Shown: positions 30,301-44,300 of the stretch, piece after piece | Layout of the letters: each line of letters opens with the position of its first letter | Numbering within the stretch: position 1 is the first letter of the stretch | DNA from: Hypoxylon rubiginosum | Taxonomy: Eukaryota > Ascomycota > Sordariomycetes > Xylariales > Hypoxylaceae | Assembly: GCA_902806565.1 (NCBI GenBank) | Contig: CADCXA010000062.1 | Location: 620,001 to 684,000, forward strand | DNA length: 64,000 nt | Direction: 5' to 3' | Position numbers and translations under genes: made by a program | The notes under the pieces: model-generated | The model's input: the letters and a program-made list of their open reading frames with translations, nothing else | Databases searched by the model: none | Told to the model about the DNA's origin: nothing

Positions 30301-33300
30301 AGCTGTACAGGGTGCTTCTAATCAGGTTTGATATAGACGGGTGCATTCGTCTCTGTACTTCAAGGGTGTCAAATGGCAGCCTTACGTCCGTGGGTCGAGC
30401 AGGCTGAACGAGCCTCTCGAAAAGCGACACATCTAGTGAGTACTTCTCCCCGCGAGGATTTGCTGCGGAAAGCTCGTAGTTTACGATTTGGGGACGCAGT
30501 TGCAAGTGATCCCCAATCAGTATGGCGTGCTCTATGGATGGGAGTAGAGCGGTGAGGACGTGACTTTCTAATACCTCACCTGCCTCTTCACAGATAAGAA
30601 CCTTCGAATCGAGATGTCGAAGCAGGTCCAAATTCTTGGCTAAGCCGGTGGTTGTTACACCAACGATGTCGGCTTCTTGGAGCACTCGAAGATCGACCTA
30701 TATGATAGATATTGTCAATAGATGTCATAAGGCTATGTTTTATTAGAAGGACTAGCTGGACTTACCTCGCGTACGGCAGCCCCATACCCCCTTTTTGCTT
30801 CCTGATAGTCATCATGGAGCGAAATAAGTCCTTCTTCCAAGTTACTGACCACTTCTTTGCCCCAGTTCGCGCATAGAAAAGCTCGCTCATTGTGGCTCAA
30901 TGTCTCTGGGTCCTCCTCATGTAATACGTCGATATCACGAGGGGAGCTTTCCGACATGGAACCGGCGGAAATCCAGTGGAGTAATAGGGCGTGTTCATCC
31001 TTGCGAGTAACCTTGGTCCAACCATCTTCCTCTGCGCCGAATATAGCGTCGTGGAGTTGTGGTGCTCGAGTCTTGATATTGTCTTTGACTCTTTGAGCGA
31101 TGGTGGCAGATCTCACCCCCATAAAGTAACTCTTCATCCCAGCCTCTGCTTGAGCTAAAGTCGTTGCAGTCTGCCACGATGACTTTTTCTCCGACTTGGT
31201 GCGATCTGCATCTTTCCCAACAGTACGAAGGTTCAAATCTGCGAGAATTGACGATTTGGATCTTGACCCGATCCGGATAATTTGCTTCACCCCACCGTGC
31301 CAGAGATGCTCGAGTAGTTGATCCAAGGCGTGGTTAGTATAGCAGACACATATAATAGGGCCCGTTTTCGCCTTCTTCTTATTTGCCAGAAGCACCTTTA
31401 TGAGTGCCTGTACTTGAAAGTTAGTTACTAAATCGAGTAGCAGAAAGGAAAACGTTTCAATCTTACCTCTCCGGTATAACTCTTCCCTGTACCGGGAGGG
31501 CCTTGTATCAAGGCCAGACTTCTTCTCAAAGCATTCAGCAAAGCCGTTGCCTGACCAAGATCTAGGCTAGAACGATGGCACAGCTCCTGAGGATTGGGCT
31601 CATCGCGCGGTGAAAAAAGGAAGTCTGTCCCATCGGAAGTGAGGCACTTCAAGTTGTAGGCAAACCGGGGTTTCGCTGCGTATAGCGGGGGCGGGATGGT
31701 GTCATCCGCCAATCTATCGATAGACGGCGCAAGAAGCTCCGTAAAGGGGAGATCCAAAGACTTGAAGATGCTTTGAAGTGCCGACAGAGTGTGCTTGAAA
31801 GAGGGTAATAACACGCCAGGAAATTCTACCAGGGACCGTTGAGACGAGCGATTCAATAGAAGGGTTCGCAACATTAACCCAAGGACTGCGTCTGTAGGCT
31901 CGGCTAGATTCAGACTGACGTATGCGAAGTCCTTGCTGCTGTAGAGGTTGCGCTTCTCAGTTACCTGTTCCTCGGACTTGGAAATTTTTCGAGTCGGATT
32001 GGGTCTCATAGTGGACTCAGATACCACACAGAAAACGGCGGTACCCCTTTGCAAGAAGCACACGAGGGCACCTATCTCCAGGCGCCTGGACATGTCCCAC
32101 CAGTCCTCTCGTGCTTCATTTGAAAGCTTGCTTGCAGCTAGTGGCTGCTCAATTTTCAAATGAAACTCCAGCCCACCTCGGCGTGTACAGGTAGCATTCG
32201 AAATCTCCACAACAGTGTACGAGTGTGTTCGAATGCCATTTTTCTGCTTGGGGACAACTCTTTGATCGGACTCCGCGGCTTCAAGAACTTGCAGTTCCTC
32301 GTTAACGTATTCCTTCAGCGGACCGACCATATCTTCCCTAAGTAGTCGGAAGTGGCGATCGATCAGGCCTTGGATTCCGGGCAGATGCAGCTGTGTCAGA
32401 TCGTGGACTGGACGGTACTCTGTCCGGTCTGAAACGATCTCTGACATTGTTGGCAAGATTCGAATCTCGGTTATATCGTCCGAATCGTTGTCGTGGCGGG
32501 GGCCGTCAGGTGACAACTTCCCCGGAAGATCGCGACGTAGCGAGAAAGTTGCATGCTCAAGAGCCGGGGGTCTTGGCGCACTGCCAACCTGTTTAGCAGC
32601 TCCGAGGCGTCTCTGGATGTACTCTAGATGCTTCGTTGCTTGTAGAGACCAGAAGTTGCGATTATCCCCAAGGCTTTCGATGGATTCTTGCATTCGGCTG
32701 ACAATTTGAGGAATGACCTCATTAGCGAGGTTCTTGGTGTTGCTATCAATCGCTTTGGTTAGGATTTGAGTGCAGATTTCCAAGAATTCGCACTTCGGTT
32801 CATCATCGTTAACGAGACGTGGCTCCATCTCCCACCTCATTGCGAGATCAATGAGAAAGTTGAAAAGCACGTCAAGTCGGCTTGCGTTGCTGCCGAGGAC
32901 GACATTGTAAATGGTGCCTGTGTGCACTTCTAGGATAGCTGAGCGAGCTACTCGAGGCTCGGTGAGCATCTGGAAGAATGGGTGAATACAAGTGCGCCAA
33001 AGGCCAATACGATCACGGTCTGTGTGACAATACATGACGCGCTCATCAACCATTTCGCGAATTGCGATGGCGCCCTGTTCCGTAGCGAGTTCCGTGATTG
33101 TTCTCTGAAGCATATTCAGATCACCCTGGACTAACTTGTAGCCGCCCTGGAAGAATTGCGGGAGCTTGTGACCAAATGACTGGGTCCTGCCCGCAGAGGC
33201 TCTGGGGATTAGTCTTCGCCATTTGTGGAATGCATCATCGTCGCTATCGCGACCTTGAGGAGGCTGCTTGTCTTGGGCTTTGCTCGGAGTGTTCTCGGCT

Positions 33301-33490
33301 GTGGGAGGTTGAGATTCGGGGTGCGAGAATTTACAGGAAGATCCTAACTTGCAGCCGGCCCGGCTGGTGAAGAATCGGCATACGCCTGGGCTGCTTTTTG
33401 TAGAGAGTTAGCGTAAAGCGTAGAAGGGAAAGACACAAGACGATTAGAACTACAGAAAGAAAGGATAACTTACCCTCCAGAAGGCGCCAT
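27395..33490 (-). CDS. NFX1-type zinc finger-containing SF1 RNA helicase (ZNFX1-like)
   Basis: Exons on the minus strand: 33490-33474, 33393-31467, 31407-30766, 30697-28932, 28880-28810, 28758-27395; all phases close (1928 residues). The 17-base first exon (MAPSG) uses a GTAAGT donor. Domains: a CCCH zinc finger directly after the start (CRFFTSRAGC-KLGSSC-KFSH, C-x8-C-x5-C-x3-H); about 550 residues of N-terminal helical region; a UPF1-like SF1 helicase with Walker A GPPGTGKS (637-644), the DEXX-type EEAG, LIGDHLQLRP, VQRRMHP and a motif with NRINVLLSRAKHGMYI; a long run of NF-X1-type Cys/His repeats (about residues 1220-1500); and a C-terminal domain with CGHF and CPRCRG cysteines. Such proteins act in small-RNA inheritance (ZNFX-1 in worms) and antiviral sensing (human ZNFX1); relatives in fungi are linked to RNA silencing. 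A silencing role here is inference. Confidence 0.9.
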
Positions 33491-35214
33491 GGTTGATGTC
33501 AGTATTAGACCGCAAGAGAAGGTCTGCGATTGATGACGACAGTATGGGTATGGGAATAAACAAAAGTTGGAAGTTAAATGTGATTCACCTCGATATGAGA
33601 TCGTGGTTCCTCACAATGGAAATCGAAGGTGAAGGTTGGAGTTGAAAAAGAGTTGCGTGAGTGGATGGAAAAGAAAAGAGAACCTTGAAAGGCGTCGGTA
33701 CCTGTAGGGATTTGTGGGTGGGCAAAATACATGCTACCCAAGTATCTCTCTACAGGGAATTTAGGGTTAATGTTGCACTATGCACGTTGCTAGAGGAAAA
33801 TACGAAGTGCTTTGCATTAGGGAATGAAGGCGGGAACTGAGCAACCAGAACATTACGTACATGCACATGTAGGTTATGTAGGTACTCGTCTGGGATACCT
33901 ATGGACGCGTTGCTATGCCAAGGGACCTGCTTGGACAACCCAGGTAACTACCTAGGTGTAAACAATGGATCCATAACCACATGTGCAAGCAGTAATATTG
34001 AATGGCTATCTGCCAGATACGTTCCTAACCTTTTACAAGCAATCTGAATACCGAGCGTAGTTCCTTTGACTTAACTGTCCACCTCTTGGGCGCCTCGCAG
34101 GGGTAGCCAAGTAATCTAAGACGTAGCTCGTGATATTGTAAAAGAACAGCGTGATATGGTAAGGTGTTAATAATACCGTATAAAATGCAGTGTCTGGTCA
34201 GGCGTTCAGCCAATTTCCATCATCAGGCCTGCTCAAGTCTACTCTTTACGTGGTTAATCTTAATATGAATAATTTTTACGGTATTATATCATACCTATCC
34301 ATGAATTATACACCTCTATCTAGAATATGTGTCCCAGATCTACAACTACTATTCCCACGAAGAAAATAAAAGGGAAAAGAAAAAAATTCAGGTTTACTAA
34401 TGCAGCTTGTTGGAGGGTGTAAGAGCTACTTGACTACATCCCTCGATTCAAGATGCTCTCAACTACTACATAGGTACATATAGCTCGCATCCCGGCACAT
34501 TCCTATACATATTCAAGCCACAGCTATCGGAAATCGACTAAATGCTTATAGTCTCGGGAGAGAGTGGGTTCTACAAGTTTGTCTGCCTTGCTCCATCACC
34601 GGAGTTGATCCTTCAATGCTTTCAGGAGGCTGCCACTACTTTCTGACTGGGACACCTAATCAGGGTTCCCATTTCGAATGTATATGATTAAGCTGTTGCC
34701 TACTTTAGACACCAAACTAATGACTCGAATCGTCCGAATCCTACTTGTCCACTTGGTTGAGTTCCCCTAGTGAGGCTGCGTCTGCTAAGAGCCGTTCTGA
34801 TTGGCTACTGCTTACGAGCTGTAGTGTATTGCAAGGTCATGATTGGTCAATCATTATATGGAGTTTGCACTTATTCCTAGAGAGCATAATCACCGAGAAG
34901 GGATCATTATTATCGGTATTCTAGAACGAACGCGAATGCGAAGCGCGTGGCAATACGTCGTAACCCGGGGGGTTAAGTTCCGATATAGAGTCCTACCATA
35001 TCAAAATGACATGGCGTGGCAGAGTGCATTCCTTCATCTATTCTCCAGTAGACTGTATGAAACCTACGTCTGAGGCCAAGTATCGTTACTCACAACGTAA
35101 ACTGAAGAAAAAAACGCCTCGAAAAAACAAGGTAATACGATCAACTCGTGATAAGGTGACGGTGGGGGCTGCACTTCAAGAGACAGTATCAGACGATCCT
35201 CCGCACCAGTCCAA
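33491..35214. other. Long intergenic region between helicase and propeller-like gene
   Basis: About 1.7 kb, including the promoter of the helicase (minus). A CTACCTAGGTG palindrome core sits at about 33948. Scattered short open frames lack coding character. I see no tRNA, element end or repeat pair. Confidence 0.45.
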
Positions 35215-35997
35215 ATGGCCTTGAAAGATATTAAGCTAGAGAAAGAACCTGTTCATGCTCGTCCCTTTGCAGACCACTCTCGGGATATTCATTCTACGAA
35301 AAACATCGATAGAGAAGATCGCAAAGAGTCCGAAGACACCAAATTCAGTATGAGCTGTTCAGGGAATCAGCCATGTACCTTTGCAGATGTCGCCGTCTCC
35401 TATCGCGTCTACATTCTCGATGATCTTCTTGCAGAACCTCAGGAGATTGTTCATGACTGGAGCCGGAATCTCTTGTACATCGCCCAACGTCATCGTCAAG
35501 GCAATAACTTCGCACCGATAGAACTGTCTCACGAAATCTTCATTTTCGACCTTTCGGTTGGCGACGTCATCTCCTCAATAGACACTAGCCCATACGCCGG
35601 TCCGCATTGTATGGAGCTGGACGCGTCGTGCTCCTATCTTCACGTCCACGTTGATGGGGGCACCATCTGGATCGACCCGGTGTCAAGACTCGTTACCAAC
35701 TTCGAACCAGCGCAGAGGAGGAGACGAGCTGAGAGGACAAGCGAGGACTTCATTGCAGAAATCGATTTACGATCCGGGAAAATGCGCCAGAGAGTTAACG
35801 TTCCGGAAGGCGACCGACACGCCAGTGATGGACGACATGTCACCTTTTCTGCCCCAGCAATTCGATTTGCCAGCCGATCGTCGAGTAGCGGACTACCCGT
35901 AGTCAATGTTGCAAACGACCCCGTTATTGAGGCTATTAGGGCCAAGTATTCGGTGAGGACAATCTACATCACATCTCGAAATGTTATGTTAGTTTAG
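35215..35997 (+). CDS. Possible beta-propeller-like protein or fragment
   Basis: A 260-residue single-exon frame. After a charged, low-complexity start it shows repeated units of the type hydrophobic-strand, turn, strand (EIVHDWSRNLLYIAQRH, then HEIFIFDLSVGDVISSID, HCMELDASCSYLHVHVDGGTIWIDPVSRLV, and FIAEIDLRSGKMRQRVNVPEG) like YncE/lactonase-type beta-propeller blades. A complete propeller needs six or seven blades and only about four are visible, so this could be a truncated gene or one missing exons. The stop is clean. There is no signal peptide, so a cytosolic product is expected if functional. Expression is uncertain. Confidence 0.45.
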   Translation: MALKDIKLEKEPVHARPFADHSRDIHSTKNIDREDRKESEDTKFSMSCSGNQPCTFADVAVSYRVYILDDLLAEPQEIVHDWSRNLLYIAQRHRQGNNFAPIELSHEIFIFDLSVGDVISSIDTSPYAGPHCMELDASCSYLHVHVDGGTIWIDPVSRLVTNFEPAQRRRRAERTSEDFIAEIDLRSGKMRQRVNVPEGDRHASDGRHVTFSAPAIRFASRSSSSGLPVVNVANDPVIEAIRAKYSVRTIYITSRNVMLV

Positions 35998-38383
35998 CCG
36001 GCCGGCAATCTTGGCTAGGATATCATCAACCTGTACTTCTACAATAGACATCTTTCGGTCTGAAATTTGGAGTTGGGAATCACTAGAATCATAGAATGGG
36101 GCCAAGTTAGGGTGGTTATATTAGAGGAATGCTTGAGTATATATTACAATTCGCAATAGATGGTTCATGAATCGATGCAACTCTCATCTCTACAACTTCC
36201 CAATTCCGAGTCCTATCAGCATGGAAACGCAGCTTTACGCGGCAGCCATGACGGTAATGGAAGATTGGTACGATTCTACATAACCTAGCAAAGAAAGGGC
36301 ATCGAATTAATCAAATTCTCCACGTGTAAGTGGATATGAAAACGCATTAAGTTTAAGGGGGGTGAACGTCTGAACTACATGTATGTTGTTCCTCCTACTA
36401 GGTCGCGTACCTAGGTAACCAATCAAAATCACGCAAGCGACAAGCCAAGCTTACATCCCTACTTTAGGATGATCAATCACGATTAAGGGTGTCCGGTAAG
36501 CCGGCTATCTTGAAGACCCAAGTCCTAGGATAGCTAGGTAGGTATGAGTGTGCCTGCTTCAGCCCTACGAACCGAGCCCCATCCTGGATCCTGATCAATC
36601 GGAACGCTCCAGAATTGACCACATCCCCGGTTTGTTTAGTATCGTGGGCACGTGGCAATCTTTGCTCTGTCCCGACAAACACGCTGGTTGGCTGGTTTAC
36701 TAGTGATGACATAAGCAAGTCTATAAGTAGGTACATACATAGGTATACTTGAAGGTAGTTGGTTGCTATCTATCGTAGCGCGTCAATTAATACCTCCGGA
36801 ATATCGCCATGCCAAAACGTCGTATACGGTAGGCAGAGACAGAACCGCAGTGCACCATGACAAATAAAACTTCCTTGGTATCCGACAATATGAAACTTGA
36901 TTCCGCTCTCGGGCCGGGCCCGAAATAGTAGGTACACCACAGCACCGCCACACGCCTCACCTAGGTATAGCCACGTATGGGATCGCCACCTAGGTATGGG
37001 ATCGTTAGACTCCCCCCTCGAATCGAAATTACAGCAGATATTCCATAGTCGTTGTGTTTCACAATGTACCTCTGACGCGAGAATCCGAGGCTGTAAACGG
37101 TGGGAGGAGAGCTGGGGATCCGTACACAATAAATAGAATATGACAGACCTGGTGACGCTGCGCCGCCTCGAACGGCCAACGGACAGCCCCACACCCAGAT
37201 CGCCGTGGGATCGCGGGAGCTCCATATGATATTATGAATGTCGGTCATTATCCCGATGGTTTAGGTAAGCTTTATGGAAACATTGGCTCGTTTTCGATTG
37301 AGGGCTTACACATAAACACATTAGGCATTCTTTAATATTCTATGGTGCTCAACTATGTGGCGCTCAACTACATATATGTACCTATGTAGACGTGCCTAGG
37401 GCCCAGGATGTAGGCTGGTAATATTGAAGTTACATATCATGTTACACAGACGTTTCCTAGCATTTCACATATGCTATGTCATATATCAGTTTAGGTTGGC
37501 CGACCTGCGCAAGGTAAGTAAGTTAGTAAAGAGGGCACTAAGACGTAATGTTGCAATGAAATATAACCTATCACTTTTAGTGGAAGAGGCATTTCGTACT
37601 TTATGTATGATTAGCCAAACGTTATACGTGTTCGATGCCATTTCGTCGCCGAATAAATATTGCATTGATTTACAATATTATAAGACAGGGTAAAGTAGTA
37701 CTTGTCGCCTGCCTAATGGCCTGTAACTTGACCTCCCCGCGAATAATAGTTTCATAGGTTAAAAGACAATACAACTCAAGGTTAGGTACAGACGGTACAT
37801 GTAGGTAGGTACCTAATGTGTTACAAACCACGAAATACCTCGACATCTTGGACAATATCTTGGACAATAGGTATGTTACATTATGAGGTATGTAAATACC
37901 CGGACATGTATGTATTTTAACCTTTAAATGTACTTGGGTACCATTTGTGAAGTCTCGTCAATTGGGCTGCTGAGGTTGCTGGGGTTGTTGAAGTTACGGG
38001 GGCAGGCTCGTGCACACCGCCTTCCACACGTCTCTCTTTCCCCCTCAAGGCAATTCAAACAGATAGATTCGCTCCGAGGCTGCCATTAATTCACCTGGTA
38101 CCTCAAAACAAGCCATGTGGTTCCAGCGAACAAGCTCCCGCTGCACCTAGCCGTTGCCCTTGTTGAGACCTACGTCGCGACCAAGACCCACACAACATTC
38201 TCTACGGAATACCAACTCTTCAACGTTACCTATCATCCTTCAACCTCATCCTTCAACATCACCCTTCTCTATCAAAGCTTACAAGACCCCGTTTTCCATA
38301 GCACATCTTCTGTTACTATAAAGATTGTCCAGAAAACAGCAGACATTGTTTTGGAATCATTTCCTCCAAATTCATCCACTACG
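35998..38383. other. Long intergenic and upstream region of the giant gene
   Basis: About 2.4 kb rich in the CCTAGGTA-type palindrome (near 36408, 36525, 36963, 36989, 37396 and 37808). The frame from 38117 is open to the ATG at 38384, but it lacks family similarity before that ATG, so I treat it as 5' leader. Minus-strand open frames at 36473-37248 have no coding signature. Confidence 0.45.
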
Positions 38384-41300
38384 ATGGATCCTCCTCTCAA
38401 GAGCCTTTTCTACCATGTCGCATTGCCTGCAAAGTTGCCTCAACGTTCTGATTCTAACGTTGAAGATGTTGAGCGCGCGCTTGTGGATCGTCTGATTGCC
38501 GCGTCCGAACAGATGAGATATGTCCAACAAGGTGTATGCCAGCAAGTCTGGGGCTGTATCGTGCAGTCTCTACTATGCTGCAAGAATTTCAACATCGGTG
38601 GAAAGTTAGAGCGTGGCCAACTGTTCTCGCACTTACGAAACCTCCACAAGTCCGAGTTCCTCATTCTACACGTCGCGGCGCAGAATGCAGGGCTTATCAT
38701 TTACAAGCCTACTGAGTAAGTTTATCCTTGCAGTTTCTTCCGAGTCCTGAGCTTACGAGTTTTACCCAGCCCAGAACTGAGTGGTCAAATACTACTCGAA
38801 GTCTTCGAGGCTTCTCCAAAGTGTGAAGCCGTGCTCGCATCCCAGACCCTTTCGTGGGAATTCCCCGGATCCGCAGTAACCGTACCAAGTTCAACATTCT
38901 ACGACGATTCTTTTCTCGAGGCTCTGTCGGCATTTCTTGAGCAGGCTTCAGTAGAGTCACCACAGAAATTTTCCGAATACATCACAAAGGCGGGACGGGC
39001 AGTAGCAGAAGAACGAGAAACCCCAGATCCCTCCTTAATCACGTCACTTCTTTTGGCAGTCCTCGAGGCCAATGGCAAGAGAGTCTCACCTACGCGTCTC
39101 AAGAAAAGAGTCAAAGATGACGTGTGCTGGCACAACAGCGAAAGACCCTGGCGAAGGCTGCCTTATTGGCTCGTTCTTCGAGTTGGTATCGCACGCTATT
39201 TAGCGACAATGCTTGGCGGAACTCACGGCAGGATCCAGTATAAGTTCTTCATGTGTCTCATTCACGAGATGGTGTTGAATGACACACGGGGTGTTATCGA
39301 ACTTGAAGAGCAAGACTTTCTCAAGAAGAAACTTTGCCGTCGTCTATTCAAGCTCGATCGAGATCACCAAGGACAGTCGCAGATCGTCCAAGACACTTAC
39401 GAATCGTTATCCAGTGCCTTAGGCCCTCGGTTCAATAGGACAATCGAAGCTACTACCGCCAGAATTGAGACTCACTGGAATGAGTATAAAAAGACGATTA
39501 CCAAACCTATTCCTCCATTACCCCGACGTGCAGGCCCTCAAGAACAGCGCCTGAGCCTTTCTTGCAGTCGTGAATATTTAAACAATATTCGTGCGAGATT
39601 TTACAACATGAGTATGCAGAGGCCATATCCACGAGTTACAATTACACACCCCAAGCTGCATATTCAAGCTTTTGGTGACGGACTGCTCAAATTGTTCGAT
39701 AAAGAGGAGCAAATCCGTGCCTCTCTTATCAAACCGGCGAGCATCATCCCATCTTTGCATGGCATAGTCTTATCAGCGAAGATCAAAGTGTTGCATGACA
39801 CTATCATTCACTACATCGATCAAATTCGCCATTACTACGATGGAAATGTAGAACAAAAGTCTATCATGCTTCTTACATTAATGGAGCTGTGGGTAACTCT
39901 TGACGAAGCTGCATGCACCATGTTTCCTCTCCTCTATGATTTCCATCCCGTCTTTACTCCGCGGCTAATGGAGTGCCTCCATTTTCCCTTCCTTCCAGAC
40001 ATCGCTCGTGCACGAGACGTGGGAACATATCTTGAGAGCCGAATTGCCAAATCCGGAGGAACCCAAGCCACGCTCTTCGATGATCCAGGCAAAGGCTGTT
40101 TTGCAGAGAGGTACTTTGACGAATCTTCTGATTCGGACACACTGGAGGATCTCCTAGCTCAAATACAAGCTAACGCTGCGGTGCAACGAGAAATGAAGGA
40201 AATAGAATGGAAGGAAATGAGTCTTGAGTATGATCGATTGACTAAAGCCTACGACTCCGCCACATGTGTCTATATTCGGTCTCTAGACGGATTTACCTCG
40301 ACACACGACTCATGGTCCTGTCCGAAGTGCCAGCTTGAAAAAAGAAGAGCTCGAATGACAATCAGTGCCTTCGAATCACCATTGCCCGAGGCACCTATTA
40401 TGACCAAGACTGTAGTGTTCGAGCTTGAGTGCCCGGAGGCTCTCGCGAAATATCGTGATGCCACGTGGACTATTTTGGCGCGCGTTGCGAGAGAACCACA
40501 ACATCCAGGAACTAACCCTGTGGTGTGCCTTCAAGACTATTCCGAACTGCAAAGATATTCCAACGTTCCGGGAAGCATATCTCTTGCATCAACAACAAAG
40601 TCTTGTATGTCTTAATAGTACCCTCTTTATTTGAACCGTGTGATTCTTTTCTAACGTTTTATAGTCTTGATGACTCACTACAGACAAAAGAAGAGATTGC
40701 CAGTTGACCTTGACCAAGTCTGTCTTCCGAATGGCTTCAAGCTTGCATACTACGACAGTGCCACCAAGGCCTGGACAGGTCGCCAGGAAATCCGCCCTTC
40801 CTTTGAGCATCATTGCAAATTGAGGCTCCCAAAAGACTCTCCGTTCTCAGCACTTCTTCAGTCTCCGAGCTTCGGTATTTATGGAAGCGGGCCATCTTCT
40901 TACGAGATTACCGCGTCTCATACTTCGTGCCCCGCCAATCTCAATGCACACGAGTATATGGCATTCCAATACCTTTTATCTGGTAAGAGTCGGAGATGGA
41001 TCAGCATTCTAACAGAGCTTGGGTCCTCGAATCTCAACCTTTCCACCCAATCGACAGTTTTGCTTTTTGATCATCTGGCACACCAGATGGGCCCAACGGA
41101 AAAACATCAAGAACTCCTCGGCGTGATCCACTCTGTTTTTCGAGATGTTTCTTTCTGTGAAGCCCTGTTACAGCAACTCAGGATGAAAATAGAAGCTATT
41201 GCCTCTAACTGGCGTGAGACACATGTAATGGAAATTGTCATAACGTTGTCATTACGATTAGTTGCATTCACGACTTCGCTCTCGGATATGGCACACCAGA

Positions 41301-44300
41301 CAAAGGCCGCTTTGGATCTCCTTAATGAAGCAAGACAGATTACCCTACGATGGGTGAGGATGTTGCGTAAGGAGATATACTGCGCAATAGATCATAACAA
41401 CGCTCAGAGTTGGCAGTCATATCTCCTATGGGCAGCTCTTTTATGCAAAAGAACATATGCATCCCATCAAATGGTAGTAACGCAAGATCTAGACAGTGAC
41501 GGTCTCGCCACATTTATAGAATGCGGCGCAACGGTATACGACAATATCCCAAATGATATCATGTCCCTAGAACAACTTTTAAGAAACGCCTACATTCGAG
41601 ATTTGAGAATGGCCAACAATTTCCGAGATCAAGTACGGCTATCAATCGAACGGCACGGGAAAAATGCTGTACGAGCTGCTTTAAGGAACTTATGGCCGGA
41701 GGCCGAATCGAAATCCATCCACAACATCGAATTTGAAGAAGACAACTGGCTTCAAATTCGCCTATACAATTCCTTTGAAGGATTCCAGGTTGCCAGCTAC
41801 AACCATGTTTTCGGAATATTACTAATAAATGGCCAACCATTGAGTGTAAGTGCTTCTAATACGTGTCTCTCTCCTATACTCTGCTAAATACTATTGATAT
41901 AGAAACTCTCCATGGACGATAAAAGCACCATCATTCTCGAGGAGCTTTTTGGAGGTCAGACTAGCCTCATGAAGTACCCATCGAGCAAGCCTGGCATGAC
42001 TCATCGTAAGTCTTTCATCGTCGCATAAGGGAACTAAGCGGAGGAGGTAGACGGGTGACTGATATAGAACATAGACCTAGCCTCGAAGATGGGGGATCAC
42101 GAAATCCATATTGGGTATGATGATGGGACTACTATCATTCGTGCCATTAAAGACAACCATGTCCTAGAGCTTGTACCAAGGCAGATATTCTGCCGGGGGA
42201 ATTCCTTCGATCTTCCCGCGCCTCTAGTTGACAATTGCATTCACTGGCTGTAAGTTTCCACGATTAAATCCCCTTGGCTTCCCCGCGGAGCTAATATTTT
42301 GCAGCAATCTCAAATCTGGGATCCTCGAGATTCGTCCGAAGTCCAAAAACATTTGGGAATCACATTCACACAACTGGAGGCTGGATTTGACAGCATCAAG
42401 GTGTACACGATTTAACTCAAAGTCGTACGATATACTCGTGGAACCACATTGTCCATTGTCCAATCGTGTGTCGAAGATCTTCGAGTATTTTGAACCGAAG
42501 AGACATTTGACTATCTATCAACCGACCAGCAAGTATTCACTCACTGTCGATTTGCCACGCATGCAGCTTAGATGGTTCGTAAACAAAAATCAGCTGCTTC
42601 AGTCCCCACATCTACAAGCTGAAATCGATCCCAATCAATGTATTGACACATGGTACGGGTTTGATAGCAAGATTGTCTGCCGGAGCATGAAGGATCCTTT
42701 GGAAAGATCTGTTCTTGCTCCCTACGGCCTTCTCGACGCAAAAATGCGAGGCTGCCACACTCAAGTCTGCGTACACATGCATGATCGACCAGAAGCGCCA
42801 TACATTCGTTATGCAATCAATGAAACGCTCGGACGGATTGACTGTACTTCTGAACTCGCATTGGTATACAAGAAAGCCGAAATACACGCCCTGACTTCCT
42901 TCTTTCTACCAGATCCTTTAACAGGCCTAACTGGTGTCGAGAGTTCATTTGCAACTTTATCATCTGCGGGATCTCAACCCTGGTCGCCTCTGACAATTGG
43001 CCAGCTAAATATTCTGCACTCTATTTCGCGTCTCTCACCACGGCGATTCTACTATCCTGAAGGGCAAAAAACCATGAAAAGAGAAAATTGGTATGACAAC
43101 CTACCCATAGGGACCCAACGCGAGGAATATCATTTTCTAGTTGATCAGATCGTCTCCCAATCCGACAGAATAGCTCGCTTTTCTTCCCAGGAGACGAAAA
43201 CACGAGACACTCCATCATCCGGCGATACTCATCTCAACTACCGTGCGCTTCATCGACGTCTCCTTCATGAGAGGCGCAGCGGCTATGGTCTACAACTCAA
43301 AGCACCAACAGACACGATCTACGAAGCACGACACCATCCTCGTGATACAAGTCGACGATACACCAATGTCCTGGAAGCAGTCACTATCATACATGATAAG
43401 CCCACATTCATGTCTACTGTGGATGACCTCGCTGGGAATCTCGCGCAATCACTTACCATCAAAGGCTATGCCCAGGATTTCGACAAAACAACCATACATG
43501 ATCGTCTTGACGTTGATGTACGTCGTGAATGGGGCCCACTAGTCAATACGATAAGAGATATGCAGGACAAGTGCAAGCTCATGTTCTTCGTGGCATTGAT
43601 TTCATTCCGATCCGATGCCAACATGCCTTTGATCCGAACCCTGCTTGCCTTTGCACGGAATGAGCGCCTTCAATCACTCAGTCTCCCGAACCATATAGAG
43701 TATCGCAGTTTTCGGCCTAACCAGAGACCGCAACTTGATGTCTTGGCCAAACTAATCGAACCATTTCAAGCACCCCCTCCCAGTGATCTGCCTCTCATGG
43801 AATTTGCGAGTAGCAAAGACCTTAGGAGACTTCGGCTGGCTAGGCAGGCTCATGTCCAGAAAGCGGATGCTGACTGTCGTACGCTCGCACAGTCCCTCTT
43901 ATTGGAATGGCCAGCCCCCAGTCTAAGCGCAGCACATGACAACAACGACACCTTGATAGATGTACCCGCAGCTGTGGACCATGTACGTCCAGAATGGGAG
44001 AGACTGTATCAAAATCATGAATTCTACCTCCACCTTCAAGAAGTTCAAAAGATCCTAAAGGAAATACATTCAGACGTCCAATTTCAAAGGCCGCAGTTTG
44101 TACCCTCTGATTTAGTTTTCACCATTCAACAGCCTGATTACGATCTTCCTACACTCGGGGACAACCTAATGCAAATGCCCATTGCTAAAATCATAGCAAA
44201 CACTCAAGGAAAGCCTAGGGTAGAGAAAATGCAGCGCCGAATACCCTTACAGAATGGCACTGTCAGTCGAGTGTCGCGAGAATTAGAGAATATTATTGGG

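Noticed and set aside
34843..35224. Plus-strand frames just before the propeller-like gene
   Set aside because: Basic low-complexity translation without conserved pattern. They overlap the next start in another frame, and no splice restores continuity.
36473..37248. Minus-strand frames upstream of the giant gene
   Set aside because: No codon bias, no domain and many Cys/Trp/Arg residues typical of random translation; they cover palindrome-rich intergenic DNA.
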